A stretch of DNA of 64,000 bases from an uncultured Collinsella sp. (lineage in GTDB: Bacteria; Actinomycetota; Coriobacteriia; Coriobacteriales; Coriobacteriaceae), in contig URZI01000008.1 in assembly GCA_900552385.1 (NCBI GenBank), positions 32,502 through 96,501 on the forward strand. Reading direction: 5' to 3'. Shown piece by piece: positions 24,793 to 34,014 of this stretch. The notes beneath the pieces are model-generated. The model did not search any database, had not been told where the DNA came from, and saw only the letters and a program-made list of their open reading frames with translations. The position numbers and the translations under genes were made by a program. How positions within the stretch are numbered: the stretch's first letter is position 1; every line of letters starts with the position of its first letter.

Positions 24793-24832
24793 AACGTGCC
24801 GCACGTGCCAAGTGGCGCGTGCGGCACGTTTT
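24793..24832. terminator. Hairpin downstream of metH
   Basis: A 13-bp perfect stem (AACGTGCCGCACG / CGTGCGGCACGTT) between the metH stop and the DUF711 start. Its T-run is short (TTTT on the plus strand), so termination of metH on the minus strand is probable but not certain. Confidence 0.6.
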
Positions 24833-24855
24833 GGTGCTCGGTTGTTTCCGTTGTG

Positions 24856-27423
24856 TTACTGCCCAAAGACCTCTTCGGCGATACGAGCGCTCTCGGCGGC
24901 GTCCTTGGCGTAGTAGTCAGCGCCGATCTGCTTGGCGTATTCGGGGGTGAGCACGGCGCCGCCTACGATGATCTTGACGCCCGGCACCTCGGCATGAAGC
25001 AACTTGATGGTCTCCTCCATGGCGACGACCGTGGTAGTCATAAGCGCCGAGAGGCCGACGAGTTTGATGTCGCGCTCCTTGACGGTCTTGAGTACCTCCT
25101 GCGGATCGACGTCGCGGCCCAGGTCAAAGACGGTGTAGCCGTAGTTGTCGAGCAGCATTTTGACGATGTTCTTGCCAATATCGTGGATGTCGCCCTTGAC
25201 GGTGGCCACGCAGATCTTGCCCTTGTCGGCAATCTCGCCGGCGGGCATCAGGCGCTTGATGGTGTCGAAGCCCACGCGTGCGGCCTCGGCCGAGGCCATG
25301 AGCTGCGGCAGGAAGAACTTGCCCTGGTCAAAGAGGACGCCAACCTCGTCGAGGGCGGGGATAAAGTGATTGTTGATGAGGTCCATGGCGTCGTGGTCTG
25401 CCAGTAGACGCTCGGTCTCGGCAGCGATCTCGCCTTTGCGACCCGAGACGACCATGCGACGAATCGGGTCGTCGTTGCCGTCGGCGCCGGCGGTGCCCGC
25501 GGCAGGCGCGGCATCACTCGATGCGGCCTGAGCTGCTGCCGGGTTTGCGGCGATCTTGTACGGATCGGTCCAGTCGGCGTAGCGCTCGATGTATCCGGTC
25601 GAGCCCTCGTCCTCAACGCTCAGGACGCGATAGCTGTAGACGGTATCCATAAAGCGCTTGGAGCCCGGGTTCATGATGGGGGCGTCCAGACCCGCGCCAA
25701 AAGCGGCGGCCAAAAAGACCGAGCCCAGCAGCGGGCGGGCAGGCAGGCCAAAGCTGATGTTCGACACGCCGAGCGCGCACTTGACGCCCAGACGCTCCTT
25801 GCACAGGGACATGGCGCGCAGGATCTGCTCGGCCTGGCGTTGATTGGTCGAGGCGGTCATGACCAGGCAGTCGATGAGGATGCGGTCCGGGCCGATGCCG
25901 TAACGGGCAGCCTCGGCCACGATGTGCTCGGCGATGGCGAAGCGAGCCTCGGCGGTATCGGGGATGCCGCCTTCGTCGAGCGTAAGGCCGACAACGTTGG
26001 TGCCGTAGTGGGCGACCAGCGGAAAGATCTCATCCATGATCTGCTGCTTGCCATTGACCGAGTTGATGATGGGCTTGCCGGCGTAGCGGCGCACGGCGGC
26101 CTCGACGGCTGCGGGGTCGGTGGAGTCGATCTGCAGCGGCAGCAACGTGGAGCCCTGGAGCTGCTCGGTGGCCTGTTGGATGATCTTGACCTCGTCGATC
26201 TCGGGCAGGCCCACGTTAACGTCCAGGATGTCGGCGCCCTGTTCCTGCTGGCTGATACCCTGGCTCACGACGTAGTCCAGGTCGCCGTCGCGCAGGGCCT
26301 GCTGCAGGCGCTTTTTGCCGGTGGGGTTGATGCGCTCGCCGATGACGGCGATCTTGTGGCCGTCGCAGGGAAGGTCCACGACCGTTTGGGCGCTCGTGAC
26401 CGACATGCTGGGCTTGCGGCGGCGCGGGCTGGGCGTGTGGTTATCGATAAGCGTGCGTAGCGCTGCCATGTGCGCCGGCGTGGTGCCGCAGCAGCCGCCC
26501 ACGACGCTCACGCCGTCGGCGATCATGCCGGCGACGGCCTCGGCGTATTCGGGGGCCTGGATATCAAAGACGGTGTTGCCGTCGTCGTCCACATGGGGGA
26601 GTCCTGCGTTGGCCTGCACCATGATGGGTTTGTCGGTGACGGTGAGCATGCGTGCGGCAAGACCGCGGAGCTCGGCCGGTCCCTGGCTGCAGTTGATGCC
26701 TAAAACGTCGGCGCCGATGGCGTCGAGCGTGATGGCGGCCACCTCGGGACTCGTGCCCAGAAACGTGCGGCCGTCTTCCTCGAAGGTCATGGTGGCAAAG
26801 ACGGGCAGGTCGGAGTTCTCGCGGCAGGCGAGGACGGCCGCCTTGATCTCGGCAAGGTCGGTCATGGTCTCGATAATAAAGAGGTCCACACCCGCGGCGA
26901 CGCCGGCGCGCACTTCCTCGGCAAAGAGGTCGTAGGCCTCGTCGAAGCTCAGAGTACCCAGGGGGCGAAGCAGCGCGCCGATGGGGCCGATATCGCCGGC
27001 GATGTAGCGGGCGCCGGCCTCGCGGGCACAGGCGACGGCCGCGGCAAAGACGTCTGCCACGGTGGCGGCACCGTCGAGCTTGTGGGCGTTGGCGCCAAAG
27101 GTGTTGGCGGTAATCACGTCGCAGCCGGCCTCGACATATTGACGTTGGATATCAGTGATAACCTGGGGTTCCTCAAAGTTGAGCAGCTCGGGCAGGGCGC
27201 CCGCCTTCATACCAGCGGCCTGCAACATGGTGCCCATACCGCCGTCGAACAGCAAGTGCCCCGTGCCCTCGATGGCGGCGCGCAGGCGATCGTCCTTAAT
27301 GCGCAGATCGTCGATCGTGCGCGTCTTGTACGTGGCACCGTTGCGACGTGCGGCGTCAACAGGCGCCGCCAGCGCGGCACCGTCCAGATCATGAGTGATA
27401 AGTATGTTTGAGCTATTCGCCAT
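24856..27423 (-). CDS. metH: Cobalamin-dependent methionine synthase lacking the activation domain
   Basis: About 855 residues from ATG 27423; the longer ATG 27429 is also possible. Domains in order: homocysteine-binding (LLFDGGMGTML; zinc ligands in GINCSQGP and GGCCGTTP, residues ~60-335), pterin/methyl-THF domain (GERINPTGKKRLQQAL onward, ~360-620), helical cap, and B12-binding domain with the base-off motif GDIHDIGKN (~740). It transfers a methyl group from methyl-THF via cobalamin to homocysteine. The fourth, SAM-binding reactivation domain is missing; a separate gene at 29658-30449 supplies it. The start overlaps the end of a restriction gene by 11 bases, an odd arrangement that places metH behind the restriction-modification pair. 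Confidence 0.95.
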   Translation of the reverse strand: MANSSNILITHDLDGAALAAPVDAARRNGATYKTRTIDDLRIKDDRLRAAIEGTGHLLFDGGMGTMLQAAGMKAGALPELLNFEEPQVITDIQRQYVEAGCDVITANTFGANAHKLDGAATVADVFAAAVACAREAGARYIAGDIGPIGALLRPLGTLSFDEAYDLFAEEVRAGVAAGVDLFIIETMTDLAEIKAAVLACRENSDLPVFATMTFEEDGRTFLGTSPEVAAITLDAIGADVLGINCSQGPAELRGLAARMLTVTDKPIMVQANAGLPHVDDDGNTVFDIQAPEYAEAVAGMIADGVSVVGGCCGTTPAHMAALRTLIDNHTPSPRRRKPSMSVTSAQTVVDLPCDGHKIAVIGERINPTGKKRLQQALRDGDLDYVVSQGISQQEQGADILDVNVGLPEIDEVKIIQQATEQLQGSTLLPLQIDSTDPAAVEAAVRRYAGKPIINSVNGKQQIMDEIFPLVAHYGTNVVGLTLDEGGIPDTAEARFAIAEHIVAEAARYGIGPDRILIDCLVMTASTNQRQAEQILRAMSLCKERLGVKCALGVSNISFGLPARPLLGSVFLAAAFGAGLDAPIMNPGSKRFMDTVYSYRVLSVEDEGSTGYIERYADWTDPYKIAANPAAAQAASSDAAPAAGTAGADGNDDPIRRMVVSGRKGEIAAETERLLADHDAMDLINNHFIPALDEVGVLFDQGKFFLPQLMASAEAARVGFDTIKRLMPAGEIADKGKICVATVKGDIHDIGKNIVKMLLDNYGYTVFDLGRDVDPQEVLKTVKERDIKLVGLSALMTTTVVAMEETIKLLHAEVPGVKIIVGGAVLTPEYAKQIGADYYAKDAAESARIAEEVFGQ

Positions 27424-28426
27424 GTGCATCCATTTCGTCTAGAGCCCACTGAGGAATTTCTATTTGAAGAGATTTGTCGGGCTCGATATCTTCGATTCGC
27501 TTGTTGTAGTGGGCAAGAAGCCGTGCGACATTTAATCGAATTAGGCCTCGCTTGTAGAACGATAACTCTTCAATATTGATGCCGATAAACGATTCGAGCG
27601 CGATAACCTGTACGCGATTGCCGAGTCCCTCACTTTCGAACAGTCCGTAAGCGAAGGAAACTTTATCGTTGGGGACAACGACGATGGGCCGAATGCCATT
27701 TCGAATGTTATCTCGGCATCGATCGGTCAATTTGGCCATTGGCGATACAGTCACATGAAATGCAGCATCATTGATTTGGAAATCGCCAGAACGGTCTGTC
27801 TGCTGGTCGGCGGCGTTTGAGTTGTCCTTTCCGATTTCTATGGTTGGAAATAACATCTCTAGTTTTGCACCTACCAGGTGCTGTGCGACGGTACCCGTTG
27901 GCTTATCGGACCGTAGGCTTGCTTCGGCTAGGATATCATCGACAATGACAGAAATTGGTTTTTGAAGATCGATTTCGACTTTGATTCTCTGCCGGTTAAA
28001 GAAATCGACCTGGATTCGCTCGACGAAGAAATTGGCGATTGCATTCGCAGCTTCAAGACGAGTGTCTTCGCAAGTGTCACTGGGTAGGGCAGAGTTGATA
28101 ATTGTGGCAAGCTCAAGCGCCATCGGGAGTGTGCCGCGTGAGGTTCTGCCGCCCTCTGATGCGAAGGCACGCGTTTCCCCATGTCTGGCTAAAACTGTTT
28201 TGATGCATGCTCCACTTAGGCCTCGTACTTGGCTCCCCTTGTCCGATTGCACATAATCGTCGGTGAGCGGAAAACGGTTTTGCAACAGCTCGCTTATGCC
28301 TATGCCAACCGCCATGACGTTACGGTTGACGTTGCCTCGCTTGCTGCGCTTGGATTCGTACCAGAGTTCAATGGCATCCAAGATGTCTTTATCGGGCTCG
28401 CTCAAGGAGCAATTGGTCATTTCCAT
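27413..28426 (-). CDS. DUF4928-like protein, probable restriction endonuclease partner of the adjacent methylase
   Basis: A 337-residue protein (ATG 28426, behind GGAGTGG). It overlaps the end of the cytosine methyltransferase by 38 bases, the usual coupling of a type II restriction pair. The sequence resembles DUF4928 proteins found beside Dcm-type methylases: a helical N-terminal half with VARLLAHYNKR-like helices at the end and a central FQINDAAFHVTVSP strand pair that could be a degenerate nuclease core. I see no clean PD-(D/E)xK motif. Base composition is lower in GC than flanking met genes, indicating acquisition. Function as nuclease is inferred from position. Confidence 0.65.
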   Translation of the reverse strand: MEMTNCSLSEPDKDILDAIELWYESKRSKRGNVNRNVMAVGIGISELLQNRFPLTDDYVQSDKGSQVRGLSGACIKTVLARHGETRAFASEGGRTSRGTLPMALELATIINSALPSDTCEDTRLEAANAIANFFVERIQVDFFNRQRIKVEIDLQKPISVIVDDILAEASLRSDKPTGTVAQHLVGAKLEMLFPTIEIGKDNSNAADQQTDRSGDFQINDAAFHVTVSPMAKLTDRCRDNIRNGIRPIVVVPNDKVSFAYGLFESEGLGNRVQVIALESFIGINIEELSFYKRGLIRLNVARLLAHYNKRIEDIEPDKSLQIEIPQWALDEMDAHGE

Positions 28427-29549
28427 TATTGTCCACTCCGTTCCTTGAAGACATAAGCGCGGGTTTGACTGCATTTTTTATAAGCCAAGTGACAACTGGC
28501 ACGGCAACTGCATCGCCGAATGCGTAGCGAATCTGAGCATCCGAGAAGCCGCTAAACTGACATGAGTCAGCACCTTGGAGACGGGCATATTCAGTTCCAG
28601 TCATCCAGCGAACTTCTATCTTTCCGTTTTCGCATATAACGACTGCCTGTCTTGATGAGCCGCCGCGAGCCGTTCTTAGACATCCGGCAATTTCTTCTTC
28701 ACGGATTTCCCAGCGCACAACGCCCGATCGCGTGCGACGGTAAGCAGTGCGAACAATTCTTTCTTTGGCATTTAAGAAGCGCTGAAGGCGCTCTGCTTGA
28801 TGCGGTGCAAGTGAGTCGATAAATGCTTGTACTTGGTTTTTGTTCCACCAACGCTTGTCGTTCTCGGGAATATTTTCAACAACCGTTGCAAGGCCCGTCA
28901 TGCGAAGTGGACTTGGCTCGTTTAGGTGAGAGACGTGCGTAATGAGTGAAGGGTCGGAGTGAATCCAGGAGACCTTTTCAGGTCGAAGCGAGGAATCGAG
29001 TCGGCTGTTGGGAAGAGGGTTTTTTAATCCGACGACAAACATGCGGGGGCGTGACTGGGGAAGCCAGTGCCGTGCATCGATAAAATAAGCGTCGCATGAA
29101 TAGCCTAAACGATTAAATTCCTGGCAAACGAGTCTAAAGTCATCACTGTTATTAGACGTGGCAAGGCCGATGACATTTTCGAGAACAAGTGCCCTCGGGG
29201 CACGATCGCTCATTCCTTCGATGGCCTTAATAAAGCCAAAGAACGCGCTGGACTCTTTGCCAGAGATAAGTCCCTCCCTGTTTCCCGCGAGAGATAAGTT
29301 TGTGCAAGGGCTTGACGCCCATGCGATGTCGGCTTGAGGTATTAGGTCGGGGTCGAGTGTGTGGACATCCTGCTCGACTAGATGTTCATCGCCCCAACAC
29401 TGGCTGTACATGGCGCATTTAGTATGGTCTATGTCATTTGCCCAGATTGTTTTGATTCCGGCTTTTGCCATGCCGGCACGAGCCAAGCCAATGCCTGAAA
29501 AAAACTCAAGCGCGGTTAGTTGTGGCGAGAACTGCAGAATGTTGTGCAT
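28389..29549 (-). CDS. DNA (cytosine-5-)methyltransferase
   Basis: A 386-residue C5-cytosine methylase. Motif I is LEFFSGIGLARAG (SAM binding, residues ~14-26), motif IV SSPCTNLSLAG with the catalytic Cys, motif VI VLENVIG, motif VIII QSRPRMFVVGL, and motif X near the end (FGDAVAVPVVTWL). The target recognition part lies between motifs VIII and IX. It protects DNA against the adjacent nuclease candidate; target sequence unknown. It and its partner sit between the MetH activation gene and metH on the same strand and are AT-richer than both, so the pair was inserted into the met operon. Confidence 0.92.
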   Translation of the reverse strand: MHNILQFSPQLTALEFFSGIGLARAGMAKAGIKTIWANDIDHTKCAMYSQCWGDEHLVEQDVHTLDPDLIPQADIAWASSPCTNLSLAGNREGLISGKESSAFFGFIKAIEGMSDRAPRALVLENVIGLATSNNSDDFRLVCQEFNRLGYSCDAYFIDARHWLPQSRPRMFVVGLKNPLPNSRLDSSLRPEKVSWIHSDPSLITHVSHLNEPSPLRMTGLATVVENIPENDKRWWNKNQVQAFIDSLAPHQAERLQRFLNAKERIVRTAYRRTRSGVVRWEIREEEIAGCLRTARGGSSRQAVVICENGKIEVRWMTGTEYARLQGADSCQFSGFSDAQIRYAFGDAVAVPVVTWLIKNAVKPALMSSRNGVDNNGNDQLLLERAR

Positions 29550-29657
29550 GTACTGGCTTTCAGATAGTTGTTATTTGGCATCTTATGGTACTTGTTTGTG
29601 AGGACATTCGCTTACATACGGATGAGATTCCCTCGATACCGTGCCATCATTGACATT

Positions 29658-30449
29658 TTATTCAGAATGCGAATAGCAGGTGGTATGGGTGGCGCGGAAG
29701 CGGCAGTGCTCGCGCATGCGGCAGATATTGCAGGTGGGGCGGCTCTGGGCGTCGTGGACTTCGCCGTCGAACAGGCCGATCACCGCGGTCACGCTCTTGG
29801 TGGGCATGAGCAGGCTGGTCGGCGTGACGGTAAGCCCGATGAGCCGCGTGGCGTTGAGCGCATTGACGATCGAGCGCTGGGCCGAGAGCGGGCAGTCGCC
29901 GTAGCCGGGGCTAAAGCGCCAGTTGCCGGCGAGTCCGTGTGCGGCGGCGTCCGTCTTGACCTGCTGGTCCATTTGCTCAACGGCGGCTTCCACGTAAGCG
30001 GAGCACGCGGCGTCGAGCACGGCGCCCTCCAGGGGATGTTGGGCTCCCGTGGTGCGCAGACGACGCTCGGCGTCCATGCCGAGGGTGCACGCCACGAGTG
30101 CGGCAAAGCGGGCGTCTTTGAGGTGGCGATAGATATCGCGACCGCGCAGCTCAACGTTGGTACCGACCAAGCGAATGCAAGGCTCGCCCTGCTCATCGAC
30201 GCCCGTGGCATCGATGACAAATATGCGGCGCACGCCACGGGGCTCAATGTCCAGCTCCAGACGCTCAACGACAAGCTCAATACGCTGCGACAGCTCGGGC
30301 TCAATCTGCTGGCCGCCGTAGCCCAGGTAGCGCAGCATCTCGGTACGATCGACGCGGGGACGATGGGCGGCATCGATACGGTAGAGCGCCGGCGACGCAA
30401 GGTCGGCCGGCACTTCACCAAAAGCTGTATCGATGTGCGGTTTTTCCAT
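29658..30449 (-). CDS. Stand-alone methionine synthase activation domain protein
   Basis: A 263-residue protein matching the fourth domain of MetH: RFSPGYGDCPLSAQRSI (the conserved SAM-site loop) followed by IGLTVTPTSLLMPTKSVTAVIG. In full-length MetH this domain methylates oxidised cob(II)alamin with SAM and an electron donor, rescuing the enzyme. Here it is separate and would act in trans on the metH product. The C-terminus has an extra Cys-rich tail (CNICRMREHCRF), which could hold a metal site. Its start overlaps the metF stop (TAATG), so the two are coupled; metH is 2.2 kb further along because of the inserted restriction pair. Confidence 0.88.
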   Translation of the reverse strand: MEKPHIDTAFGEVPADLASPALYRIDAAHRPRVDRTEMLRYLGYGGQQIEPELSQRIELVVERLELDIEPRGVRRIFVIDATGVDEQGEPCIRLVGTNVELRGRDIYRHLKDARFAALVACTLGMDAERRLRTTGAQHPLEGAVLDAACSAYVEAAVEQMDQQVKTDAAAHGLAGNWRFSPGYGDCPLSAQRSIVNALNATRLIGLTVTPTSLLMPTKSVTAVIGLFDGEVHDAQSRPTCNICRMREHCRFRATHTTCYSHSE

Positions 30450-31321
30450 TACCCCAGGCGCTCCATAATGGTTGCGGCGATCGCAGGACGATTCATAGTG
30501 TACAGGTGCAGACCGTCGGCACCGTGCTCCTTAAGGTCGCAAAGCTGGCGGGCGGCATAATCTACACCGGCTGCCTTCAAGCTCTCGGGGTCGTTCTCGT
30601 ACTTGGCGAGAATCTTGATGACGGGGGAGGGCAGCGACGCGCCGCACATAAAGACCATGCGGCTGATCTGCGACTTGCCCATAAACGGCATGATGCCCGC
30701 GGTAATGGGCACGGTGATACCGGCCTTGTCGGCAAGCTCGCGAAAACGGTAGAAGCACTCGTTGTCAAAAAAGAGCTGCGTCACAAAGAAGCTCGCGCCG
30801 GCGTCTTGCTTTTGCTTGAGGTACTCGACCGAGAGGTTGAGATCCTCGCAGGCAATGTGGCCCTCGGGGTAGGCTGCGGCGCCCACGCAAAAGCCGGCGT
30901 CGACGAGCTCGGGGATGAGGTCACGGGCGTAGGCGTAGTCCGAGGCGGGCTTGTCGTCCTCAGTCGCGCCGGCGGGAAGATCGCCGCGCAGAGCCAGCAC
31001 ATTTTCTACGCCGGCGGAGCGGTACTCGTCGATCTTGGCGGCGATATCGGCATGCGTGCGGCCCACGCAGGTGAGGTGCGCCACCGAGGGCGTATCGAAT
31101 TCGCTCGTAATCATATGCGCGATGGGGGCAGTGGTGGCACCGTTGCCCGAGCCGCCGGCCGAGCAGGTGACCGAGACAAAGCTCGGCGAAAGCTTGCACA
31201 GATTGCCTGCCACCTCGCGAGCCGTGTCGAGGGTCAGCTCGCCCTTGGGCGGGAACATCTCAAACGAAACGGGCGCGGTGCCCTGGGATGCTGCCTGCTT
31301 AAAAACCTCGTCGACGCGCAT
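30449..31321 (-). CDS. metF: Methylenetetrahydrofolate reductase
   Basis: A 290-residue enzyme that reduces 5,10-methylene-THF to 5-methyl-THF, the methyl donor for MetH. I start at ATG 31321 (MRVDEVFKQ), behind AGAGGAG; the longer frame to 31387 lacks a ribosome site. Motifs: FEMFPPKGE at the N-terminus, a TIM-barrel pattern with HLTCVGRTHADI, LALRGDLPAG, and FFVTQLFFD with the flavin-site region. It heads the operon metF - activation domain - (restriction pair) - metH. Confidence 0.95.
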   Translation of the reverse strand: MRVDEVFKQAASQGTAPVSFEMFPPKGELTLDTAREVAGNLCKLSPSFVSVTCSAGGSGNGATTAPIAHMITSEFDTPSVAHLTCVGRTHADIAAKIDEYRSAGVENVLALRGDLPAGATEDDKPASDYAYARDLIPELVDAGFCVGAAAYPEGHIACEDLNLSVEYLKQKQDAGASFFVTQLFFDNECFYRFRELADKAGITVPITAGIMPFMGKSQISRMVFMCGASLPSPVIKILAKYENDPESLKAAGVDYAARQLCDLKEHGADGLHLYTMNRPAIAATIMERLG

Positions 31322-31747
31322 ATCGTGCTCCTCTAGATACGTAATAGTGTGATGTGTTGTAAGGATTCTACAGCACCGCTGTGCCACGATGGAGTTTCAC
31401 TCGCTATTTGGGGATACCAATCGAAAATGCTTCGCTATCGGTATTTCCTATAACAGAGCGGTCAATGTAGGATGGGGCTATATTGAATGGTATCTGATGC
31501 GAAATACCAGTTAAGAAAGCCCCATCCCAAATTGACTACCCTTAAACCATGGGGAGAGGTCTGCAATTTATGCAGTTGATTGGCTGTTGAGGGTGGCAAC
31601 GCCGCCTCGATAGGGTAACCTCAATGATTGGTTTCGCGACGGCAACATAACGGTAATGTCGCGGAAACACGGCGAGTCTAAGCTATGACTCGTTCGTTAG
31701 TAATCAACACCGCTTCTCACGCGGTGCCGATACGAAGGGAGTTCCGT
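31322..31747. promoter_or_regulatory. Divergent control region between metF and glnN, with nested hairpins
   Basis: 426 bases without a gene (a start at 31685 in the glnN frame lacks a ribosome site). It contains an outer stem GATGGGGCT / AGCCCCATC (31471-31479 with 31518-31526) enclosing GGTAT / ATACC (31489-31493 with 31504-31508), a neighbouring palindrome GGATACCAATCG...ATCGGTATTTCC (about 31412-31448), and a hairpin TTTCGCGAC / GTCGCGGAA just before glnN (31632-31664). I could not match them to a known riboswitch. They may be leader structures or operators for nitrogen or methionine control. Confidence 0.45.
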
Positions 31748-33835
31748 ATGGCCGAACTTACTGACCGCTTCGGGACCATGGTGTTCTCTGAGGAAGTCAT
31801 GAAGGACTACCTCCCCAAGGACATTTGGAAGCGCCTTGCTGCAACCCTCGAGGGCGGTGAGCCGCTCGACCTGGATGTGGCCAACGCCGTTGCCCATGCC
31901 ATGAAGGTCTGGGCCATCTCCAAGGGCGCGACGCACTACGCGCACTGGTTCCAGCCGCTTTCGGGCATTACTTCCGAGAAGCACGACAGCTTCCTGGAGC
32001 CCAACCACGACGGCACCGCCATTACCAAGTTTACGGGCAAGAACCTCATCCAGGGCGAGCCCGATGCCTCGAGCTTCCCCAACGGCGGTCTGCGTGCTAC
32101 CTTCGAGGCCCGTGGCTATACCGCTTGGGACCCCACTAGCCCCGCCTTTATCAAGGACGATGTCCTGTGCATCCCCACGGCTTTCTGCTCCTACACGGGC
32201 GAGGCCCTGGACAAGAAGACCCCGCTGCTGCGCTCCATGACCGCGCTCTCGCGTGAGTCCAAGCGTGTTTTGGCGCTGTTTGGCAAGACCCCCAAGAAGG
32301 TCGTTCCTTCCGTGGGTGACGAGCAGGAGTACTTCCTGATCAAGAAGGACGCTTACCGCAAGCGCAAGGACCTGGTCATCACCGGCCGCACCCTCTTTGG
32401 TGCTGCTCCCTGCAAGGGCCAGGAGCTCGAGGAGCACTACTTTGGCGCTATCCGCCCCACCGTCTCGGCCTATATGAAGGACCTGGACGATGAACTGTGG
32501 GCGCTTGGCATTCCCGCCAAGACCAAGCACAACGAGGTTGCTCCCTGCCAGCATGAGCTCGCGCCGGTCTATGGTGAGGTCAACGAGGCCATCGACCAGA
32601 ATCTGGTCATGATGGAGAAGATGAAGCTCATCGCCTCCCGCCACGACTTGGTCTGCCTGCTGCACGAGAAGCCCTTTGAGGGCATCAATGGTTCGGGCAA
32701 GCACAACAACTGGTCGCTTGGCACCGAGTCCGAGAATCTGCTCGATCCGGGCGACACCCCGCTCGACAACCTGCAGTTCATCGTCTTCCTCACCGCGGTG
32801 ATCGAGGCCGTCGATAACTATCAGGAGCTCCTGCGTGCCTCCGTTGCCTCGGCCGGCAACGACCATCGTCTGGGCGCCAACGAGGCTCCTCCGGCGATTA
32901 TGTCCATCTTCCTGGGCGACCAGCTTACCGAGGTCGTCGAGAAGATCATCGATGGCAAGGCTTCCGTCCATGCCACGCGCGGCGTGCTCGACCTGGGCGC
33001 CGATACCCTGCCCAAGCTGATGCAGGACAACACCGACCGCAACCGCACCTCCCCGTTTGCCTTCACCGGCAACAAGTTCGAGTTCCGTGCCTGCGGCTCC
33101 GAGCAGAACGTCTCCGACTCCAACCTGGTGCTCGATGCCGCCGTGGCCAAGTCGCTCAAGTCCTTCGCCGACGCGCTTGAGGGTACGCCCGAGGATGAGT
33201 TCCAGGACGCTGCGCTCGAGTACTGTAAGAAGGTCCTGACCGACCATCAGCGCATCCTCTTCTCCGGCGATGGCTATTCCGACGAGTGGCCCGTCGAGGC
33301 CGAGAAGCGCGGCCTTGCCAACAACAAGACCACGGCCGACGCCCTGCCCGCCTTTGTTTCCGATAAGGCCATCGCGCTCTTTGAGGAGACGGGTGTCCTG
33401 ACCAAGGCCGAGGCCCAGTGCCGCTACGATTGCAAGCTCGAGAAGTACAACAAGCTCATGAACATCGAGGCCACCACGATGGTTCGCGAGGCGCGTCGTA
33501 CCTATCGCCCGGTCATTACCGCCTATGCCACCAAGGTCGCTAAGGGCCTTGAGACTATTCGTGCCGCCGGTGCCGAGGCCGCCATGCAGTGCGAGCAGAA
33601 CACGCTCAACAAGCTCTGCAACGGTATCACCACCATCAACGACTCCATCAAGGCGCTCGACGCCGTGCATCAGAAGGCCGAAGCCCTCGATGGTCAGGAG
33701 CAGGCCAATGTGTATGCACACGAGGTCGTTCCCGCTATGGATACGCTGCGTGCCGCCGTGGACGCCATGGAGGAGATCGTGGCCGCCGACTACTGGCCGG
33801 TCCCGACCTACGACGACATTCTGTTCTATGTGTAA
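31748..33835 (+). CDS. glnN: Glutamine synthetase, type III
   Basis: A 695-residue GSIII enzyme, which joins glutamate, ammonia and ATP to glutamine. ATG 31748 (MAELTDRFGTMVFSEEVM) follows GAAGGGAG. The length, the N-terminal GSIII-specific segment, THYAHWFQPLSGITSEKHD, the catalytic-core GDEQEYFLI and NEVAPCQHELAPVY, and the ATP-site HEKPFEGINGSGKHNNWS are all typical for the long GSIII form and not GSI. It is a single-gene unit with its own terminator. The hairpin leader upstream suggests regulation by nitrogen status, not proven. Confidence 0.95.
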   Translation: MAELTDRFGTMVFSEEVMKDYLPKDIWKRLAATLEGGEPLDLDVANAVAHAMKVWAISKGATHYAHWFQPLSGITSEKHDSFLEPNHDGTAITKFTGKNLIQGEPDASSFPNGGLRATFEARGYTAWDPTSPAFIKDDVLCIPTAFCSYTGEALDKKTPLLRSMTALSRESKRVLALFGKTPKKVVPSVGDEQEYFLIKKDAYRKRKDLVITGRTLFGAAPCKGQELEEHYFGAIRPTVSAYMKDLDDELWALGIPAKTKHNEVAPCQHELAPVYGEVNEAIDQNLVMMEKMKLIASRHDLVCLLHEKPFEGINGSGKHNNWSLGTESENLLDPGDTPLDNLQFIVFLTAVIEAVDNYQELLRASVASAGNDHRLGANEAPPAIMSIFLGDQLTEVVEKIIDGKASVHATRGVLDLGADTLPKLMQDNTDRNRTSPFAFTGNKFEFRACGSEQNVSDSNLVLDAAVAKSLKSFADALEGTPEDEFQDAALEYCKKVLTDHQRILFSGDGYSDEWPVEAEKRGLANNKTTADALPAFVSDKAIALFEETGVLTKAEAQCRYDCKLEKYNKLMNIEATTMVREARRTYRPVITAYATKVAKGLETIRAAGAEAAMQCEQNTLNKLCNGITTINDSIKALDAVHQKAEALDGQEQANVYAHEVVPAMDTLRAAVDAMEEIVAADYWPVPTYDDILFYV

Positions 33836-33859
33836 CAGACACGATTGATTTTGCGTGCG

Positions 33860-33892
33860 AAGGGGTCTCGCCTGTGCGAGGCCCCTTTTTTG
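33860..33892 (+). terminator. glnN terminator
   Basis: AAGGGGTCTCGC-CTGT-GCGAGGCCCCTT followed by TTTT. Confidence 0.92.
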
Positions 33893-34014
33893 TCGCTTGG
33901 GCCTTCTTTGAATTTACTGCCGACCAAGCGTTTCGCGCAGGGCATCTTAAAAGCTGTAACCTGTTTTGATATGCGGACGTTTCGGGCGTTTGTTCATAAA
34001 GGGAGGATTATTCG

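Noticed and set aside
23227..25407. 726-codon plus-strand open frame across DUF711 and metH
   Set aside because: Runs across two certain minus-strand genes and the palindromic element; rich in His, Asp and Gly as antisense frames are.
31697..33721. 674-codon open frame antisense to glnN
   Set aside because: It mirrors the GC-rich codon pattern of glnN, has low-complexity Gly/Leu/Val composition and no ribosome site. A shadow frame.
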